Positions 1-8,412 of a stretch of 64,000 nucleotides of DNA are shown here, piece by piece (positions within the stretch are counted from its first letter, which is position 1; each line of letters starts with the position of its first letter). The DNA is taken from positions 1,706,501 through 1,770,500 of the forward strand of contig NZ_CP136921.1 in assembly GCF_033100095.1 (NCBI RefSeq), given 5' to 3'. This DNA comes from Diaphorobacter limosus (GTDB lineage: Bacteria > Pseudomonadota > Gammaproteobacteria > Burkholderiales > Burkholderiaceae_C). The notes beneath the pieces are model-generated. The model was given only the letters and a program-made list of their open reading frames with translations, did no database searches and was not told the DNA's origin. A program made the translations under genes and the position numbers.

Positions 1-1
1 G

Positions 2-406
2 CAGATCAACGGCGTCAGCGAAATCCTGGCGCACGGCCCGCACCACCTGCTGGTGCTGGAGCGCAGCTACAGCGCCGGCGCCGGCTTTGGCGCGCGCCTG
101 TACCGCATCGACACGCGCGCCGGCAGCGACACCCTGGCGCTGGATGCCCTCACGCCCACCAACCACCGCCCGGTGCCCAAGACCCTGGTGGCCGACCTGG
201 CGGCCCTGGGCCTCACCCCGGACAACATCGAGGGCATGACCTGGGGCCCACCCGTGCAGGGCCGCTGCGTGCTGGTGTTCGTGAGCGACGACAACTTCAA
301 CCCCGCCCAGGTCACGCAGTTCATCGCCGCGCAATACCTGGGCCCGGATGGCGACGGTGGGCAATGCGGTACAACCGGCGCTAGTGTCCTGAGCACTTAC
401 CCATGA
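2..406 (+). CDS. Phytase-like esterase family protein (3' part only)
   Basis: Only the last ~134 residues are in the window; the frame is open from base 2. Segments such as LLVLERSYS, KTLVADLAALG, NIEGMTWGP and VLVFVSDDNFN match the end of the esterase-like-activity-of-phytase (phytase-like) beta-propeller family, whose members are usually exported and whose substrates are poorly known. The stop codon overlaps the next start by 4 nt (ATGA), so it is probably co-transcribed with the Smr gene. Family assignment is by recognition of motifs; the N-terminus, including any signal peptide, cannot be seen. Confidence 0.75.
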   Translation, partial: QINGVSEILAHGPHHLLVLERSYSAGAGFGARLYRIDTRAGSDTLALDALTPTNHRPVPKTLVADLAALGLTPDNIEGMTWGPPVQGRCVLVFVSDDNFNPAQVTQFIAAQYLGPDGDGGQCGTTGASVLSTYP

Positions 407-1065
407 CCGCCCCGCTCAAAGCCCAATCGTTTGCCGACCTCAAGCCCCTGCGCCGCACGCTGCAGGAGCAGGCCGCGCTGCAGGCCGAGCGCGAACGGCT
501 GCGCCGCGAGGCCGAGCAACGCGCGCGCGCCGAGCGCCACCTGTTCCAGGACGCCGTGGGCGCCGTGCAGCCGCTCAAGGGCCAGCACGAGCGCCACTGG
601 CCCGCCCCCGTGCCGCCCGAGCCCCTGCCGGTGCAGCGCCAGCTGGATGAGGCGCGCGTGCTGCATGAATCGTTGAGCGACGAGTTCGACGTCAGCACCC
701 TGCTGGACGTGGACGACCAGCTGAGCTTTCGCCGCACGGGCATGGGCCCTGACGTGACGCGCCGGCTGCGCGCGGGCCAGTGGAGCATCCAGCGCCAGCT
801 CGATCTGCACGGCCTGCGCGTGGATGAGGCGCGCGAGGCCCTGGGCCAGTTCATACGCCTGGCGCACCGCACCGGCCTGCGCTGCGTGCGCGTGGTGCAT
901 GGCAAGGGCCTGGGCTCGCCGGGCAAGACGCCCGTGCTCAAGGGCCGCGTGCAGGGCTGGCTGGTGCAGAAGAAGGAGGTGCTGGCCTTCGTGCAGGCCA
1001 GGCCCGCCGACGGCGGCGCGGGAGCGCTGGTGGTGCTGCTGGCGCCAAGCCCGCGCAGAATATAG
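403..1065 (+). CDS. Smr/MutS-family domain protein
   Basis: 220 residues. The N-terminal half is charged and rich in Arg/Glu (likely helical, residues ~15-60). The C-terminal ~85 residues are an Smr domain: LDLHGLRVDEAR followed by CVRVVHGKGLGSPG and a closing VLAFVQARPADGGAGALVVLL strand region. LDxHG and HGxG are the signature motifs of this nuclease-like fold. Standalone Smr proteins of this size are common in proteobacteria (YdaL/SmrA type) and are thought to nick DNA or cleave RNA; the target here is unknown. It overlaps the upstream gene by 4 nt. Confidence 0.85.
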   Translation: MTAPLKAQSFADLKPLRRTLQEQAALQAERERLRREAEQRARAERHLFQDAVGAVQPLKGQHERHWPAPVPPEPLPVQRQLDEARVLHESLSDEFDVSTLLDVDDQLSFRRTGMGPDVTRRLRAGQWSIQRQLDLHGLRVDEAREALGQFIRLAHRTGLRCVRVVHGKGLGSPGKTPVLKGRVQGWLVQKKEVLAFVQARPADGGAGALVVLLAPSPRRI

Positions 1066-1080
1066 ATAAAACAGGCCCTT

Positions 1081-1123
1081 AGCGCGCTTGCATAAAGCGC
1101 TGATAGCTAGTTAATTAATAGCA
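1081..1123 (+). repeat. AAGCG-AGCTAT intergenic motif, copy 1
   Basis: Contains GCGCTTGCATAAAGCGC (inverted repeat) followed by TGATAGCTA and an AT-rich GTTAATTAATAGC tail. It lies between the convergent Smr and DksA-like genes, in a 158-bp gap that holds nothing else I recognise. One of 11 copies in this window; see findings. Confidence 0.6.
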
Positions 1124-1223
1124 CATAGACTGCCCCACCAAGCCGTGACCCGGTGATCAAGGTGGCTGAAGCCCCCGGCCTGGGAGCTTCTGGTGCGGTG
1201 CTGGCCACCCCACCACACGCGGC

Positions 1224-1616
1224 TCAGCGCCTGACCTGGGTCTCGGCCTTGGACTGGCAGGCGATGCAGCGCGCGGCCGACGGCTGGGCCAGCAGGCGCG
1301 GTACGCCGACGCTCTGGCCGCAGTCGGTGCATTCGCCATAGCTGCCATCGGCCAGGCGCTCCAGCGCGGCGCGCACGGCGGTCAGCTCGGCATGGTCGCG
1401 CGCGGCCTCGGCGTCGCGCACCATGTCGGCGGCCATGCTGTTGGCCTGGTCACGCGGGCTGCCGGCGGGATCGGCCTGGCCACGGCTGGCGGCCGAGGCG
1501 ACGGCCAGGGTGTCGCGCTGGACGGCGTCCAGCTCCTGCAGCAGCTGCTCCTTGCGCAACTCCAGGGCGCTGCGCAGTTGCTCGCGTTGGGAATCGGTGA
1601 GGGCGATAGTGTTCAT
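1224..1616 (-). CDS. DksA/TraR-family zinc-finger protein
   Basis: 130 residues, ATG at 1616. The N-terminal half is a predicted coiled coil (REQLRSALELRKEQLLQELD) and the C-terminal half carries a four-cysteine zinc finger with C96-x2-C99-x17-C117-x2-C120 (CTDC and CIAC). This is the layout of DksA/TraR proteins, which enter the RNA polymerase secondary channel. The coiled-coil tip residues that DksA needs cannot be judged by eye, so it is probably a paralogue rather than DksA itself. It stands alone, transcribed towards the Smr gene. Confidence 0.85.
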   Translation of the reverse strand: MNTIALTDSQREQLRSALELRKEQLLQELDAVQRDTLAVASAASRGQADPAGSPRDQANSMAADMVRDAEAARDHAELTAVRAALERLADGSYGECTDCGQSVGVPRLLAQPSAARCIACQSKAETQVRR

Positions 1617-1659
1617 GGCTCCAGCATGCCACCGGTGCCGCCGTTTGTATTGACAAACA

Positions 1660-3228
1660 TCAAGCCTGAACGGACAGCCAGCGGCGGTACAGGGCGGGCG
1701 CGTCCCAGGCCTGATCGGTGGCCAGATCCAGCGTGCGCTGCTGCTCTTCGGGCGCCAGGGGTTCGGCCTGCTGCTGCTGGCGCGCGAGCACGGCCAGGTC
1801 GGCCTCGGAGGGGTCGCCGCCTGCCGCGCGGCGCTGGCGCACGCGCTCGCGCAGCCGGTCCGGGTCGGCATGGCAGTGCAGGATGGCGAACGGCAGGCCC
1901 AGCTCGCGCGCCAGCGCGTGAAAGGCGTCGCGCTCGCGCCGGCGCAGAAAGGCCGCGTCCACGATCACCGGGTAACCGGCCGCAAGCAGGGCGCGCGCCT
2001 GCGCGGCCAGCTGCGCGAAGGTGCGGCGTGAGGCCTCGCTGGTGTAGATGTCCAGGCCCAGGGCGGCCGAATCGTCCAGCGGCGCCAGGCCGTGCAGGCG
2101 CTTGCGCTCCACGTCCGAGCGCAGCCGCACCGCCCCCTGTTGCAAGAGCTGCGCGGCCGCCGTGGACTTGCCCGAGCCCGACAGTCCGTAGGTGATGAGC
2201 AGGCGCGCGCCCAGGGGGGCGGCCAGCCGGTCGGCGCAGGCCAGGTAGTCCGGCCCCTGCGCCGCGCCCCCCTGACTGGCGCGCAGCCGCGCGACCAGGG
2301 TGCGCACCAGGGCGCGGTAGACCTCGTAGGGGCGCAGCACGGCCAGGCCGGCGTAGTCGCCGCTGGCGGCCAGGTAGGCGTCCAGAAAACGCCAGGCCAG
2401 GTCGGGCCGGCCATGGGCGTGCAGGTCCATGGTCAGAAAGCCGGTGTCGGCCAGCGTGTCAATCCAGCGCAGCGCGGGGCTGAACTCCAGGCAGTCGAAG
2501 GCGGTGATCTCGCCGTCGATCCGCACCACATTGCCCAGGTGTAGGTCGCCGTGGCATTCGCGCACCTGGCCGGCGGCGCGGCGCGCGGCCCAATGCCCAG
2601 CCAGGGCCGGCTGGCGCGCGCCAAACCAGGCGCGCAGCGCAGCCAGGCGCGCGCCGTCGGCGCCACCGGGTAGCGCCGCCAGCTGGTCCAGCACATCGGC
2701 GATCGCCTGGCCCACCTGGGCTGGCCGGCCCCAGTCGCTGCCCGGCACGGCCATGGGCGCCTGGGCATGAAAGTGCGCCAGTTGGGCGGCAAAGGCGTCC
2801 ATCTCGGCGCCCTGCAGCTGGCCGGCGCGCACCAGGGCGTCGAGCTCGCTGCCCGGGGCGAAGCGGCGCATGCGCAGCACCCAGTCGATGGCGGCGCCGG
2901 CCTCCTGCGCGGTGCCGATGCGCGGCTGCCGCACGCTGCCCAGCACGGGCAGCACATCCAGGTACAGCCGTGGCGCCAGGCGCTGGTTCAGGCGCAGCTC
3001 CTCGTTGCAGAAATGCCGACGCGCGGCCCGCGTGGAGAAGTCGGCGAACGGCAGACGCAGCGGCTTCTTGAGCTTGTAGGCATGCGCAGGCGTGAGCAGC
3101 AGGTGCGACAGATGCGTCTGCAGGTGCTGCACGGGCGCGCCGCCCGCCGCCTCCAGGGCCACGCCCAGCGCCTGCGCCAGGGCATCGCCATCTTCATGAT
3201 TCAAATCAGGCTCCAGCGCACTATCCAT
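1660..3228 (-). CDS. Bifunctional aminoglycoside-phosphotransferase-like / AAA P-loop kinase protein
   Basis: 522 residues. The N-terminal ~330 residues are an APH/choline-kinase-like fold, with the catalytic loop HGDLHLGN at residues 226-233 and the following metal-binding Asp in ITAFDCLEF. The C-terminal ~180 residues are a separate P-loop kinase with Walker A GLSGSGKST at about 348-356 and VIVDAAFLRRRER. This two-kinase fusion is a conserved uncharacterised family; the name does not imply drug resistance. The start ATG at 3228 directly follows an AAGCG-AGCTAT motif on the opposite strand. The gene is third in a minus-strand series after the FtsX permease. Confidence 0.85.
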   Translation of the reverse strand: MDSALEPDLNHEDGDALAQALGVALEAAGGAPVQHLQTHLSHLLLTPAHAYKLKKPLRLPFADFSTRAARRHFCNEELRLNQRLAPRLYLDVLPVLGSVRQPRIGTAQEAGAAIDWVLRMRRFAPGSELDALVRAGQLQGAEMDAFAAQLAHFHAQAPMAVPGSDWGRPAQVGQAIADVLDQLAALPGGADGARLAALRAWFGARQPALAGHWAARRAAGQVRECHGDLHLGNVVRIDGEITAFDCLEFSPALRWIDTLADTGFLTMDLHAHGRPDLAWRFLDAYLAASGDYAGLAVLRPYEVYRALVRTLVARLRASQGGAAQGPDYLACADRLAAPLGARLLITYGLSGSGKSTAAAQLLQQGAVRLRSDVERKRLHGLAPLDDSAALGLDIYTSEASRRTFAQLAAQARALLAAGYPVIVDAAFLRRRERDAFHALARELGLPFAILHCHADPDRLRERVRQRRAAGGDPSEADLAVLARQQQQAEPLAPEEQQRTLDLATDQAWDAPALYRRWLSVQA

Positions 3229-3256
3229 AAGCGTGAACAGCTATCAAATTTCAATA
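3227..3256 (+). repeat. AAGCG-AGCTAT intergenic motif, copy 2
   Basis: ATAAGCGTGAACAGCTATC followed by an AT-rich tail. It fills the 22-bp space between the small gene ending at 3251 and the kinase gene starting at 3228, overlapping both gene ends. It reads on the plus strand although both genes are on the minus strand. Confidence 0.6.
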
Positions 3257-3472
3257 ATCTCGGTGGCGCAGGGACTCCATCCACAGCGCATTCGGCCGCC
3301 CCTGGCCGGCATATTGCTGGTTGCGCGAGTTGGCGCGCCAGACGCCACCGCCAAAGCCGGGCGTGGGCTCGGCGCGGTACCAGAACCAGCGCCCGTCCTC
3401 GTCCTGCGCCAGCCAGTCCCAGCCCTCGGGGGCTTGCGACCAGTCGGGCGTCCAGTCTTCGTCCGTCTGCAT
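3251..3472 (-). CDS. Small conserved acidic/aromatic protein, unknown function
   Basis: 73 residues, rich in Trp, Tyr and Asp (WDWLAQDEDGRWFWY). No signal peptide, membrane segment or Cys. The start ATG at 3472 has a GAGGA ribosome-binding site 6-7 nt upstream. It sits 9 bp after the FtsX permease gene and just before the kinase fusion gene, so it is probably in the same transcript. I recognise no domain; the aromatic, acidic composition suggests a soluble binding protein but that is only an impression. Confidence 0.7.
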   Translation of the reverse strand: MQTDEDWTPDWSQAPEGWDWLAQDEDGRWFWYRAEPTPGFGGGVWRANSRNQQYAGQGRPNALWMESLRHRDY

Positions 3473-3481
3473 GGTTGATCC

Positions 3482-6157
3482 TCAATCCTGCGCCCGGCGC
3501 AGCGTCTGCACCACCGGGCGCTGCAGCACCTCGCGCAGCCCCCACCAGCCCGCGGCCAGCGCCAGCAGAGCGCCCACCAGGCTGCCGGCCAGCGGCACCC
3601 AGGGGCGCACCGTCCAGCTGAAGTCGAACACATGGCGCGCAAGAAGCCAGCCCACGGCCACGGCCACGCAGCTCGCCAGAAAGCCGGCGAGCAGGCCCAC
3701 GCCCAGCAGTTCGGCGCGCTGCACCTGGCGCAGCAGGCTGGCGCGCGCGCCCACGGCGCGCATGATGGCGAACTCGCGCGCGCGCTCCTCGCGCGTGGCG
3801 GTGACGGCGGCAAACAGCACCACCAGGCCGGCGGCCAGCGTGAAGGCGAAGAGAAATTCCACCGCCCGTATCACCTGCCCCAGCACGCCCTGCACCTGGG
3901 CCAGGGTGGCGCTCATGTCCACGTTGGTGACGTTGGGGAAGGCGCGCACCAGGGCGTTGTCAAAGCCGGCGCTGCCAACGCCGGGCCGCCCGGGGCTGGC
4001 AGCAGACCCCTCGGGGGGCAGCGAAGCTTGCGCGGCAGAAGAGCGTGGGGGCCACACTTCAGGCGCGCGGTAGGCAGCCAGGTAGGTCATGGGCACGTCC
4101 TGCATCTGCGCCAGCGGGTACATGACGAAGAAGTTGGCACGCATGCTGCTCCAGTCCACATGGCGCAGGCTGGTGATGCGCACCTCGCTGGGCACGCCGC
4201 CGATGTCAAAGCGCAGCTGGTCACCCAGCTTCAGGCCGAGTGTCTTGGCAATGCCCTCCTCGACGCTCACGGCGCCGGCCTCCTCGGGCGTCCAGCGGCC
4301 GGCGGAGATGCTGTTGTGCGTCGGCGGCTGGCTGGCGTTGGAAAGGTTGAACTCGCGATCGACCAGGCCCTTGGCGCGCTCGTCGGGGTAGTCGTCCAGG
4401 CTCACGGCACGGCCGTTGATGGCCACCAGGCGGCCGCGGAACATGGGGTACCAGTCGTACTGCGCCACGCCCGCCTGCGCCAGCCGCGCGCGAAAGTCCT
4501 CGGCCTGGTCCGGCATGATGTTAATCACGAAGCGGTTCGGGGCATGGGCCGGCGTGGCCTGCTGCCAGCTGGCGATCAGGTCGGTGCGCAGCAACACCAG
4601 CAGCACCAGGGCCAGCAGGCCCACGGCCAGGCTGCTGACCTGCACCACGGCATAGGCCGGGCGCGCGGCGATCTGGCGCGTGGCCAGCACCAGGGCGCGC
4701 GGCGCGGTGGATTCATGCACGCTTTTCTTCAGCAGCCACACGGCCACCCAGGCCAGCAGCGCAAACAGCAGCACGGCCGCGGCAAAGCCGCCCACGGCAA
4801 TCGCGCCCAGCTTCCAGTCGCGGCTGACCACCAGCAGCAGCGCGGCAAAGCCGGCCACGCCCAGCCCCAGCACGGCGAGGGACGCGGGACGCACGGCGCC
4901 CAGATCACGGCGCAGCACGCGCAGCGGCGGCACCTGGGCCAGCTGCAGCACCGGCGGCAGGCCGAAGGCGCACATCAGCGTCAGGCCCACGCCCACACCC
5001 AACACCACCGGCCAGAGGCTGGCCGCCGGCAGGCCAGACTGCACCAGCCCGGCCAGCAACCAGACGAACACATGGTGCACGGCAAAGCCCAGCAGCACGC
5101 CCAGGGCGCTGGCAAACAGGCCCACCAGCGCGAATTCGAACGCATAGGCGCCGGCAATGCTGCGCTGGCTTTGGCCGAGCACGCGCAACAGCGCCGCGGC
5201 ATCCAGATGCTCGTTGGCAAAACCGCGCGCGGCCAGGGCCACGGCCACGGCCGACAGCAGCGCCGCCAGCAGCGCCACCAGGCTCAAGAATTTTTGCGCC
5301 CGGTCCAGCGTCTGGCGCATCTCGGGGCGGCCGCTGTCCAGCGTCTCCACGCGCACGCCATGCATGCCGGGCTGCTCCGCCGCCCGCGCGGCCCAGTCAG
5401 AAAAGCGCTGCACGGCCGCGGGGTTGCCGGCCACGGCAAAGCGGTAGGTGATGCGGCTGGCCGGCTGCACCAGGCCGGTGGCGCTCAGGTCGGCCGCGTT
5501 CACCATGACGCGCGGGGCAAAGCTCATGAAGCCGGCGCCGCGGTCAGGCTCCAGCGTGATGATGCGCGTGGCGCGCAGCCGCGTATCACCCAGCAGCAGG
5601 TAGTCGCCCAGCTGCAGCCCCAGCGAGTCGAGCAAGGGCGCGTCCACCCAGACCTCGCCCGGCGCCGGTATGTCCTGCGCAGGGCTGCCGGGGCGCTGCG
5701 GGTCGTCGGTGACCTGCACATGGCCGCGCAGCGGGTAGCCGGCCTCCACGCTCTTGAGCGCCACCAGGCGGCTGGCGCCGCCCTGGGCGTCGCTGGCGCG
5801 GCCCATGGTGGGAAAGCTCAGCGTGGTGACGCTCGCCAGGCCCAGCGTGCGCGCCTGCTGCACAAACGCCGCCGGCGTGGGGTTGTCGCTGGCCACGACG
5901 GCGTCGCCGCCCAGCAGCTGCACGGCGTCGCGCGCCAGCCCGCCCTGCAGGCGATCGGCAAAAAAGCCCACCGAGGTCAGCGCCGCCACGGCCAGCGTGA
6001 CGGCGACCATCAACAGCCGCAGCTCGCCCGCGCGCAGGTCGCGCCACAGCGTGCGCCAGCCCAGGGAAAGAAAAGAGGATGTACCGGCAGCGCGCTGCCG
6101 CGCGCCTGCCGAGCCTGAAGATTGAGACATGGCCGGCATCATGCCACCGGCTTGCAC
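3482..6157 (-). CDS. FtsX-like ABC transporter permease (YbbP type)
   Basis: About 882-891 residues. It has an N-terminal transmembrane helix (LRLLMVAVTLAVAALTSVGF), a large periplasmic region, two blocks of membrane helices (around residues 290-520) and a C-terminal FtsX domain (AVEFLFAFTLAAGLVVLFAA, then REFAIMRAVGA). Two FtsX repeats in one ~850-residue chain is the YbbP architecture, a MacB-type permease. No ATP-binding partner is encoded nearby. The outermost start is GTG at 6157; ATGs at 6142, 6139 and 6130 are possible and no clear ribosome-binding site decides between them. It begins 10 bp after mrp ends. Confidence 0.88.
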   Translation of the reverse strand: MQAGGMMPAMSQSSGSAGARQRAAGTSSFLSLGWRTLWRDLRAGELRLLMVAVTLAVAALTSVGFFADRLQGGLARDAVQLLGGDAVVASDNPTPAAFVQQARTLGLASVTTLSFPTMGRASDAQGGASRLVALKSVEAGYPLRGHVQVTDDPQRPGSPAQDIPAPGEVWVDAPLLDSLGLQLGDYLLLGDTRLRATRIITLEPDRGAGFMSFAPRVMVNAADLSATGLVQPASRITYRFAVAGNPAAVQRFSDWAARAAEQPGMHGVRVETLDSGRPEMRQTLDRAQKFLSLVALLAALLSAVAVALAARGFANEHLDAAALLRVLGQSQRSIAGAYAFEFALVGLFASALGVLLGFAVHHVFVWLLAGLVQSGLPAASLWPVVLGVGVGLTLMCAFGLPPVLQLAQVPPLRVLRRDLGAVRPASLAVLGLGVAGFAALLLVVSRDWKLGAIAVGGFAAAVLLFALLAWVAVWLLKKSVHESTAPRALVLATRQIAARPAYAVVQVSSLAVGLLALVLLVLLRTDLIASWQQATPAHAPNRFVINIMPDQAEDFRARLAQAGVAQYDWYPMFRGRLVAINGRAVSLDDYPDERAKGLVDREFNLSNASQPPTHNSISAGRWTPEEAGAVSVEEGIAKTLGLKLGDQLRFDIGGVPSEVRITSLRHVDWSSMRANFFVMYPLAQMQDVPMTYLAAYRAPEVWPPRSSAAQASLPPEGSAASPGRPGVGSAGFDNALVRAFPNVTNVDMSATLAQVQGVLGQVIRAVEFLFAFTLAAGLVVLFAAVTATREERAREFAIMRAVGARASLLRQVQRAELLGVGLLAGFLASCVAVAVGWLLARHVFDFSWTVRPWVPLAGSLVGALLALAAGWWGLREVLQRPVVQTLRRAQD

Positions 6158-6167
6158 CGGGGTGCCG

Positions 6168-7259
6168 TCAGGTGCTCTTGCTCACCGAGATGGTGGGGAA
6201 CTTGGACGAAAAATCCTTGGACTTGAGGGCGATCTTCACCGCCACCTCGCGCGCCACATGCTTGTAGATCTGTGCCACCTCGCCGTCGGGGTCGGCCACC
6301 ACGGTGGGCCGGCCGCTGTCGGCCTGCTCGCGGATCTGCCGCGCCAGCGGCAGCGCGCCCAGGTAGTCGATGCCGTACTCGGCCGCCATCTTCTTGCCGC
6401 CATCGGCGCCAAAGATATGCTCCACATGGCCGCAGTTGCTGCACACATGCTGGGCCATGTTCTCGACCAGCCCGAGGATGGGCACGTTCACCTTCTCGAA
6501 CATCGTGATGCCCTTTCTGGCATCGATGAGCGCAATGTCCTGCGGCGTGGTGACGATGACGGCGCCGGTGATGGGCACGCGCTGCGACAGCGTCAGCTGG
6601 ATGTCGCCGGTGCCCGGCGGCATGTCCACGATCAGATAGTCCAGATCCTTCCAGTTGGTCTGGCGCAAGAGCTGCTCCAGCGCCTGCGTGGCCATGGGGC
6701 CGCGCCAGATCATGGCCTGGTCCTGCTCCACCAGGAAGCCAATCGACATGACCTGCACGCCATGGTTCACCAGCGGCTCCATGTTCTTGCCGTCAAAGCT
6801 CTCGGGGCGGCCGCTGATGCCCAGCATCATGGGCTGGCTGGGGCCGTAGATGTCGGCGTCCAGCACGCCCACCCTGGCTCCCTCGGCCGCCAGCGCCAGC
6901 GCCAGGTTGGCGGCGGTGGTGCTCTTGCCCACGCCGCCCTTGCCCGAGGCCACGGCGACGATGTTCTTCACGCCCGGCAGCAGCTGCACGCCGCGCTGCA
7001 CGGCGTGCGCCGTGACCTTGGAGGTGATGTTGACCGAGACGTTCTGCACGCCGGGCGCTGCCTTGGCCGCGGCGATGAACTGGCTGCGCAGCGCCGGGAT
7101 CAGGCTCCTGGCGGGGTAGCCCAGCTCCACGTCAAAGGCGACATCGCCAGCGCTGATCTGCACATTGCGCAGCGCGCGCGTGCTGACGAAGTCCTTGCCC
7201 GTGTGGGGGTCTGTGACGCCGGCGATTGCCGCCAGCAGCTCTTGTTCTGTCAATGCCAT
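6168..7259 (-). CDS. mrp: Mrp/NBP35-family Fe-S cluster carrier ATPase
   Basis: 363 residues. An N-terminal MIP18/DUF59-type domain (~1-90) is followed by a deviant Walker A motif GKGGVGKST at 106-114, GVLDADIYGP, and the pair C273-x2-C276 (CSNC) that binds a bridging Fe-S cluster in the dimer. The family (Mrp/ApbC) delivers [4Fe-4S] clusters to cytoplasmic apoproteins. It is transcribed away from the SLAC1 gene side with an 82-bp gap, and followed by the FtsX permease. The start ATG at 7259 begins the conserved MALTEQEL sequence. Confidence 0.95.
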   Translation of the reverse strand: MALTEQELLAAIAGVTDPHTGKDFVSTRALRNVQISAGDVAFDVELGYPARSLIPALRSQFIAAAKAAPGVQNVSVNITSKVTAHAVQRGVQLLPGVKNIVAVASGKGGVGKSTTAANLALALAAEGARVGVLDADIYGPSQPMMLGISGRPESFDGKNMEPLVNHGVQVMSIGFLVEQDQAMIWRGPMATQALEQLLRQTNWKDLDYLIVDMPPGTGDIQLTLSQRVPITGAVIVTTPQDIALIDARKGITMFEKVNVPILGLVENMAQHVCSNCGHVEHIFGADGGKKMAAEYGIDYLGALPLARQIREQADSGRPTVVADPDGEVAQIYKHVAREVAVKIALKSKDFSSKFPTISVSKST

Positions 7260-7341
7260 GGCTGTGTGGTTTGCAAAGGGAAGACGGCCGAGTCTAGCGA
7301 AGCGGCCTTGGCACCTCCCCGCCTGTGCCTATCGCCAGCAG

Positions 7342-8412
7342 CTATGGGGCGCGCAGCTGGCGCGCCACGCTGCGCAGCATGCCGACGAAGGCCAGCAGCC
7401 AGGCCAGCAGCGCCACGGCAAAGAACAGCCGGGGCAGCAGGTTCAGAAAGCCGAACTGCATGGCCTTGTCCATCTGCCAGGTGCAGGCCGCATACATGCC
7501 CAGCGGAAACACCGCGCCCCAGTACAGAGGGTCGTAGCGCAGCGGAAAGCGGCGCACGCCATGGCGCCAGATGCCCAGCAACAGCAGCATGGGAATCCAC
7601 CAGGTGCCGGCGGCCCAGTAGAACACCGTGAAGCCCTTGAGGAAGGGCAGCAGCGACACCAGGAACGGCGCCTGCGGCGCGTTCAGCATCAACAGCGAGC
7701 CGGCCAGCGTGGAAATGGCCATCGCCCCCATGTTGATCCAGTACGGCGGCGACAGGTCGCCGGGCGAGAACGGAAAGAACAGGTAGCGGTAGAAGATCAG
7801 CGCCATCATCCAGATGTAGAGCATGCCGCCCCACAGCCACATCGACAACGCCAGCAGGTTCAGCTCCAGCCGCAGCGGCTGGCCTATGCGCGCGGCCAGC
7901 AGCGCGCTGCACACGGCCAGCGCCTGCGTGGACACCACGGCCAGCAGCCAGGCGCCGCTGATGCCCTTGTCCAGCGTGGGCTTGTCGCGGCGGATGGTGA
8001 AGGCGGTGAAGATGGTGTAGGTCAGCAGCAGCCACAACAGCGCCGCCAATGCCCACAGCGCAAAGCCCAGGCCCAGGTTGTCCAGCATCACGATGCACTG
8101 GCTGGCCATGATGCCCGTGGCTGCCACCATGGTGAAGTAGCCGGCGCCGCGCGCATGCTCCACCATCTCGCCAAAGAAGCGCCGCGGGTAGCGCCAGGCG
8201 CGCAGCAGGTACAGCCCCCACAGCACCAGATACTGCACGGCGTTCAACGCCAGCAGCGCATGCGCCAGCAGCGGCCAACCCAGCATGTCGGCCGTCAGCG
8301 ACACGATGCCCGTGGCCATGACCAGGCCGAAATAGGCCGGCGACAGCTCCCGCAGCCGGCCCTGCCCGGCCGTCATGCCGGGCTGCGGCGCGGGCGCGGG
8401 CAGGTCGCTCAA
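7342..8412 (-). CDS. SLAC1/TDT-family anion transporter
   Basis: 356 residues, almost entirely hydrophobic, about ten transmembrane segments, starting with the typical LSPAYFGLVMATGIVSL. This is the tellurite-resistance/dicarboxylate transporter (TehA/SLAC1) family; the transported anion cannot be told from sequence. The likely start is TTG at 8412, because it overlaps the selD stop as TTGA; the first ATG would be 13 codons later. The overlap implies translational coupling with selD, so a link with selenium or sulfur oxyanion transport is possible but not shown. Confidence 0.85.
   Translation of the reverse strand: MSDLPAPAPQPGMTAGQGRLRELSPAYFGLVMATGIVSLTADMLGWPLLAHALLALNAVQYLVLWGLYLLRAWRYPRRFFGEMVEHARGAGYFTMVAATGIMASQCIVMLDNLGLGFALWALAALLWLLLTYTIFTAFTIRRDKPTLDKGISGAWLLAVVSTQALAVCSALLAARIGQPLRLELNLLALSMWLWGGMLYIWMMALIFYRYLFFPFSPGDLSPPYWINMGAMAISTLAGSLLMLNAPQAPFLVSLLPFLKGFTVFYWAAGTWWIPMLLLLGIWRHGVRRFPLRYDPLYWGAVFPLGMYAACTWQMDKAMQFGFLNLLPRLFFAVALLAWLLAFVGMLRSVARQLRAP

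Noticed and set aside
1660..3228. Aminoglycoside resistance gene
   Set aside because: The APH-like domain is fused to a P-loop kinase in a conserved housekeeping-type family; nothing indicates drug modification.
3632..6118. Very long plus-strand frame (828 codons) opposite the FtsX permease
   Set aside because: Gln/His/Arg-rich translation typical of an antisense shadow in GC-rich DNA; the minus strand encodes a clear permease.
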